Source of the DNA: Patescibacteria group bacterium | GTDB taxonomy: Bacteria > Patescibacteriota > UBA1384 > CAILIB01 | Length of the DNA stretch: 8,842 nt | Direction of reading: 5' to 3' | Assembly (NCBI GenBank): GCA_022842085.1 | Contig: JALHQF010000020.1 | Location: 1 to 8,842 of the forward strand | Shown: one piece after another, positions 6,847 through 8,842 of the stretch | Position numbering within the stretch: the first letter of the stretch is position 1 | Layout: every line of letters starts with the position of its first letter | Translations under genes and position numbers: made by a program | Notes under the pieces: generated by a model | Databases searched by the model: none | Told to the model about the DNA's origin: nothing | The model's input: the letters and a program-made list of their open reading frames with translations, nothing else

Positions 6847-7940
6847 TCGGTTTGGGCAGTGGCTTCAGCTTCAGCTGCTTCGGTGGCCTCTTCGCGGAGA
6901 ATATCGATGGTGAATCCAGTGAGCTTGGAGGCAAGGCGAACGTTCTGGCCGTTGCGGCCGATGGCAAGTGAGAGCTGATCGGCATCAACTTGCACGGAGG
7001 CGTGACGACGCTCAACATCGATGGTTACCTCACGAATCTTGGCTGGAGCGAGGGCGTTCCGCAGGAAGGTTTCGGAGTCTTCGTCCCAGAGAACAATATC
7101 AATCTTCTCATCGCCAATTTCGTTGAGTACGGTTTGTACGCGGGCACCGCGCTGCCCAACGCATGATCCAATCGGATCAATGCTTGGGTTTTCCGTGAAG
7201 ACGGCCATCTTGGTGCGACTTCCGGCTTCGCGCTGGATCGCCTTTACCTCAACAACGCCAGTCTGAATTTCCGGTACTTCAAGCCGGAAGAGCTCAAGGA
7301 TGAAGCGAGCATCAGCTCGGGAGACAATAATCTGTGGGCCGCGCATGCCTTCGGCCACCTCCTTGACAAACACTCGGAGACGTTGACCTGGGCCATAGTA
7401 CTCACCGCGCAATTGCTCGCGGGGCGGCATAATACCGTTCACCCGACCGAGGGAAACGGTAACGGTATCAAACTCAACCTGCTGCACCTGGCCAGTGAGG
7501 AGCTGCTGCTCCTTCTCCTTGAACTCAGTGTAGAGAATGTCGCGCTCTGCCTCGCGAATTCGCTGAATGATGACTTGCTTGGCTGTTTGGGCGGCAATCC
7601 GGCCAAACTCATCGTGGTAGGGAAGCTCAGTGAGAATCTCATCATCGATGTTGTAGGCGACGTTCTGCTTACGTGCCTCCGTAATGCTGATCTCACGGAC
7701 CGGATCGATGTGCTCCTCTTCATCAGCAACGATAGTGTGCACCTGGTACACTTTGAAGGAAACGCCCTCTTTGCCATCTGAGTCGAGGAGTTTCACACGG
7801 ATTACCTGCTCACTCTCGCCGTAGTCACGGCGATATGCGGCGGCGAGGGCAGCTTCGATGGTGGCGATGATTGCCTCTTCGGGGAGGTTTTTTTCAGCAG
7901 CGAGCTGCTGAATTGCGGCGGTGAATGCAGAGAGAGCCAT
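6843..7940 (-). CDS. nusA: Transcription termination/antitermination factor NusA
   Basis: NusA binds RNA polymerase and nascent RNA, promoting pausing and hairpin-dependent termination and taking part in antitermination. With the ATG at 7940 it has 365 residues, about the size of Bacillus NusA and without the acidic repeats of the Escherichia coli protein. The polymerase-binding N-domain covers about 1-135. The S1 domain covers about 147-210. KH1 carries AIQREAGSRTKMAV (234-247) and DPIGSCVGQRGARV (255-268). KH2 carries LSLAIGRNGQNVRL (323-336). The tail after 349 is Glu/Ala-rich and probably disordered. An in-frame TTG at 7961 would add seven residues unlike the family start (normally close to residue 1 of this model), so I prefer the ATG. 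No Shine-Dalgarno is visible. It is the first gene of the leftward block; rimP, which commonly precedes nusA, is absent, and the upstream neighbour is divergent. Confidence 0.95.
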   Translation of the reverse strand: MALSAFTAAIQQLAAEKNLPEEAIIATIEAALAAAYRRDYGESEQVIRVKLLDSDGKEGVSFKVYQVHTIVADEEEHIDPVREISITEARKQNVAYNIDDEILTELPYHDEFGRIAAQTAKQVIIQRIREAERDILYTEFKEKEQQLLTGQVQQVEFDTVTVSLGRVNGIMPPREQLRGEYYGPGQRLRVFVKEVAEGMRGPQIIVSRADARFILELFRLEVPEIQTGVVEVKAIQREAGSRTKMAVFTENPSIDPIGSCVGQRGARVQTVLNEIGDEKIDIVLWDEDSETFLRNALAPAKIREVTIDVERRHASVQVDADQLSLAIGRNGQNVRLASKLTGFTIDILREEATEAAEAEATAQTE

Positions 7941-7966
7941 AGGGTGTAGCGGTTGGTACAAAGAAT

Positions 7967-7986
7967 GGGAGCCGTACTCGGCTCCC
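7967..7986. other. Perfect 8-bp inverted repeat in the nusA/glycosyltransferase divergent region
   Basis: GGGAGCCG and CGGCTCCC flank a 4-nt loop (TACT on the plus strand), giving a strong GC-rich hairpin. Read on the minus strand it is followed by ATTCTTTG, a weak T-rich tract, and lies 26 nt before the nusA ATG. It could be an intrinsic terminator or attenuator in the nusA leader, a barrier against leftward read-through, or a dimeric repressor site serving both divergent genes. On the plus strand no T-tract follows, so it is not a rightward terminator. The sequence alone does not decide between these. Confidence 0.6.
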
Positions 7987-8012
7987 TCACGCTTGTATGG
8001 TACCGTTTTGAG

Positions 8013-8842
8013 GTGCCAACGTCAATCCTCATCGATGCCACACACTACCAGCTCCCACAGCCTACGGGGGTTGAGCACTACGTAGACAAGGTCCTGCCGC
8101 GAGTATGCGAGCTACTCACTGCGTCTGGCGCGGCAGTTACCTGTGTGGGCCATGTGTCAAAGACACTGCCTGGTGCTGCCTGGCTTACAGATCCGCACGT
8201 ACCGGGCTGGTTTCAGCGAAGGCTGCCGAAGCTTGCCCAAGGGTACGATCTCTTCTGGACGCCATCTGGTACAGGGCTCGTCTGGCCGCCCTGTGATCAG
8301 GTTGTAACCATACATGACCTTGGCGTGTACCGTGTTCCACACCACTATGGCTTCCAGGAGCGTCTACGAACAAAGCTTATCGCGCGACTTGCAGCCAAAC
8401 GCTCTGTGGCGGTGATCACGCCTTCGGAGTATGTTCGATCCGATGTCTCGCACCGCTGGGGTATTCCTCACGATCGAATCCATGTTACGCGCCTTGCTCC
8501 AGTACTCTCAGAACAGTCGCTTCCCCCACGCATGGAGGTTCCTGAGTCGTTCCTCCTCTACGTAGGCCGCTTGGACGCTACGAAGGGCATCGACATGCTC
8601 GTACAGGTTCTTGAAGCAGTGCCAGACGTGCAACTGGTGGTAGCGGGGCGCGGTAATGCAAATCTGTTTCCTGCCAAGCTTGCAGACCGTGTTTTCCTGT
8701 TGGGGTACGTGTCTGAAGAAGAAAAGCGATGGCTCTACGAGCACGCCACGTGCCTGCTCATGCCAAGCGTAAGCGAGGGGTTTGGCATTCCTGTTGCCGA
8801 AGCGTTAACACTTGGTTGTCCAGTTGTGGCAGCAAACGCCGG
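8013..8842 (+). CDS. GT-B fold glycosyltransferase, family GT4, 3' end missing
   Basis: The frame is open from the divergent region to the right edge, giving 276 codons from the GTG at 8013. Such enzymes move a sugar from a nucleotide-activated donor to a glycan or lipid acceptor at the cytoplasmic membrane face. The N-terminus SILIDATHYQLPQPTGVEHY (4-23) is the usual acceptor-domain opening with the Gly-Val-loop. Further marks are VVTIHDLGVYRVP (97-109) and VITPSEYVRSDV (134-145). The donor domain opens at FLLYVGRLDATKGI (180-193), followed by VVAGRG (209-214) and the nucleotide-sugar motif SEGFGIPVAEAL (254-265), with Glu255 and Glu263 forming the EX7E pair. I prefer the GTG because it places the first strand at residues 4-8 as in relatives; an in-frame ATG at 7965 would add 16 residues and put the hairpin inside the gene. 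A weak -10-like TATGGT lies at 7996-8001. Donor and acceptor cannot be told; surface polysaccharide synthesis is likely. Confidence 0.88.
   Translation, partial: MPTSILIDATHYQLPQPTGVEHYVDKVLPRVCELLTASGAAVTCVGHVSKTLPGAAWLTDPHVPGWFQRRLPKLAQGYDLFWTPSGTGLVWPPCDQVVTIHDLGVYRVPHHYGFQERLRTKLIARLAAKRSVAVITPSEYVRSDVSHRWGIPHDRIHVTRLAPVLSEQSLPPRMEVPESFLLYVGRLDATKGIDMLVQVLEAVPDVQLVVAGRGNANLFPAKLADRVFLLGYVSEEEKRWLYEHATCLLMPSVSEGFGIPVAEALTLGCPVVAANA

Noticed and set aside
7941..7961. Extension of nusA to the in-frame TTG at 7961
   Set aside because: The added seven residues do not match the NusA N-terminus, while the ATG at 7940 gives the expected family start.
1..8842. CRISPR arrays, transposons, tRNA/rRNA genes, phage or defence genes
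   Set aside because: No spaced repeats, transposase motifs, cloverleaf or defence-family domains were seen; the window is filled by housekeeping and envelope genes.

Overview
The window is ordinary bacterial chromosome. It is moderately GC-rich by eye and very densely packed, with almost no non-coding DNA. Six genes read leftward on the minus strand in the order nusA, clpC-like ATPase, hisS, beta-CASP metallo-hydrolase, lexA, GH18 glycosidase. One glycosyltransferase gene diverges to the right. Both outermost genes are cut by the window edges. Stops are TGA (nusA), TAA (clp, lexA) and TAG (hisS, metallo-hydrolase), so TGA is a real stop and a UGA=Gly code is excluded. I see no Shine-Dalgarno motif at the starts I inspected (lexA, the metallo-hydrolase, nusA). 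The extreme compaction, the lexA HTH sequence, the missing rimP before nusA and the shortened HisRS fit a Patescibacteria/CPR-type genome. That placement is an inference of modest confidence; no rRNA or phylogenetic marker was available to test it.

Layout. Right edge (about 7941-8842): a short divergent region with a perfect 8-bp hairpin separates nusA from a GT-B (GT4) glycosyltransferase on the plus strand. From 7940 down to 3315, nusA, the two-domain Clp ATPase and hisS form a tight block: nusA and clp share a GTGA stop/start overlap, and clp overlaps hisS by 11 nt. After 30 nt comes a beta-CASP metallo-hydrolase (3284-1932). After another 44 nt comes lexA (1887-1288). After 38 nt comes an N-terminally anchored GH18 protein that runs off the left edge (1249-1).

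Function. The block combines transcription elongation/termination (NusA), protein quality control (Clp ATPase with a ClpP-docking IGF loop), translation (HisRS), probable RNA processing (beta-CASP protein), the SOS repressor (LexA) and envelope glycan cleavage (GH18). The most informative non-coding signal is a GTTC-N7-GTTC direct repeat in the lexA promoter, which looks like its autoregulatory operator. In three of the short gaps a -10-like hexamer lies 6-8 nt from the start codon, suggesting internal promoters that make leaderless or nearly leaderless mRNAs. I found no mobile element, CRISPR array, tRNA, rRNA or clearly new multi-gene system.
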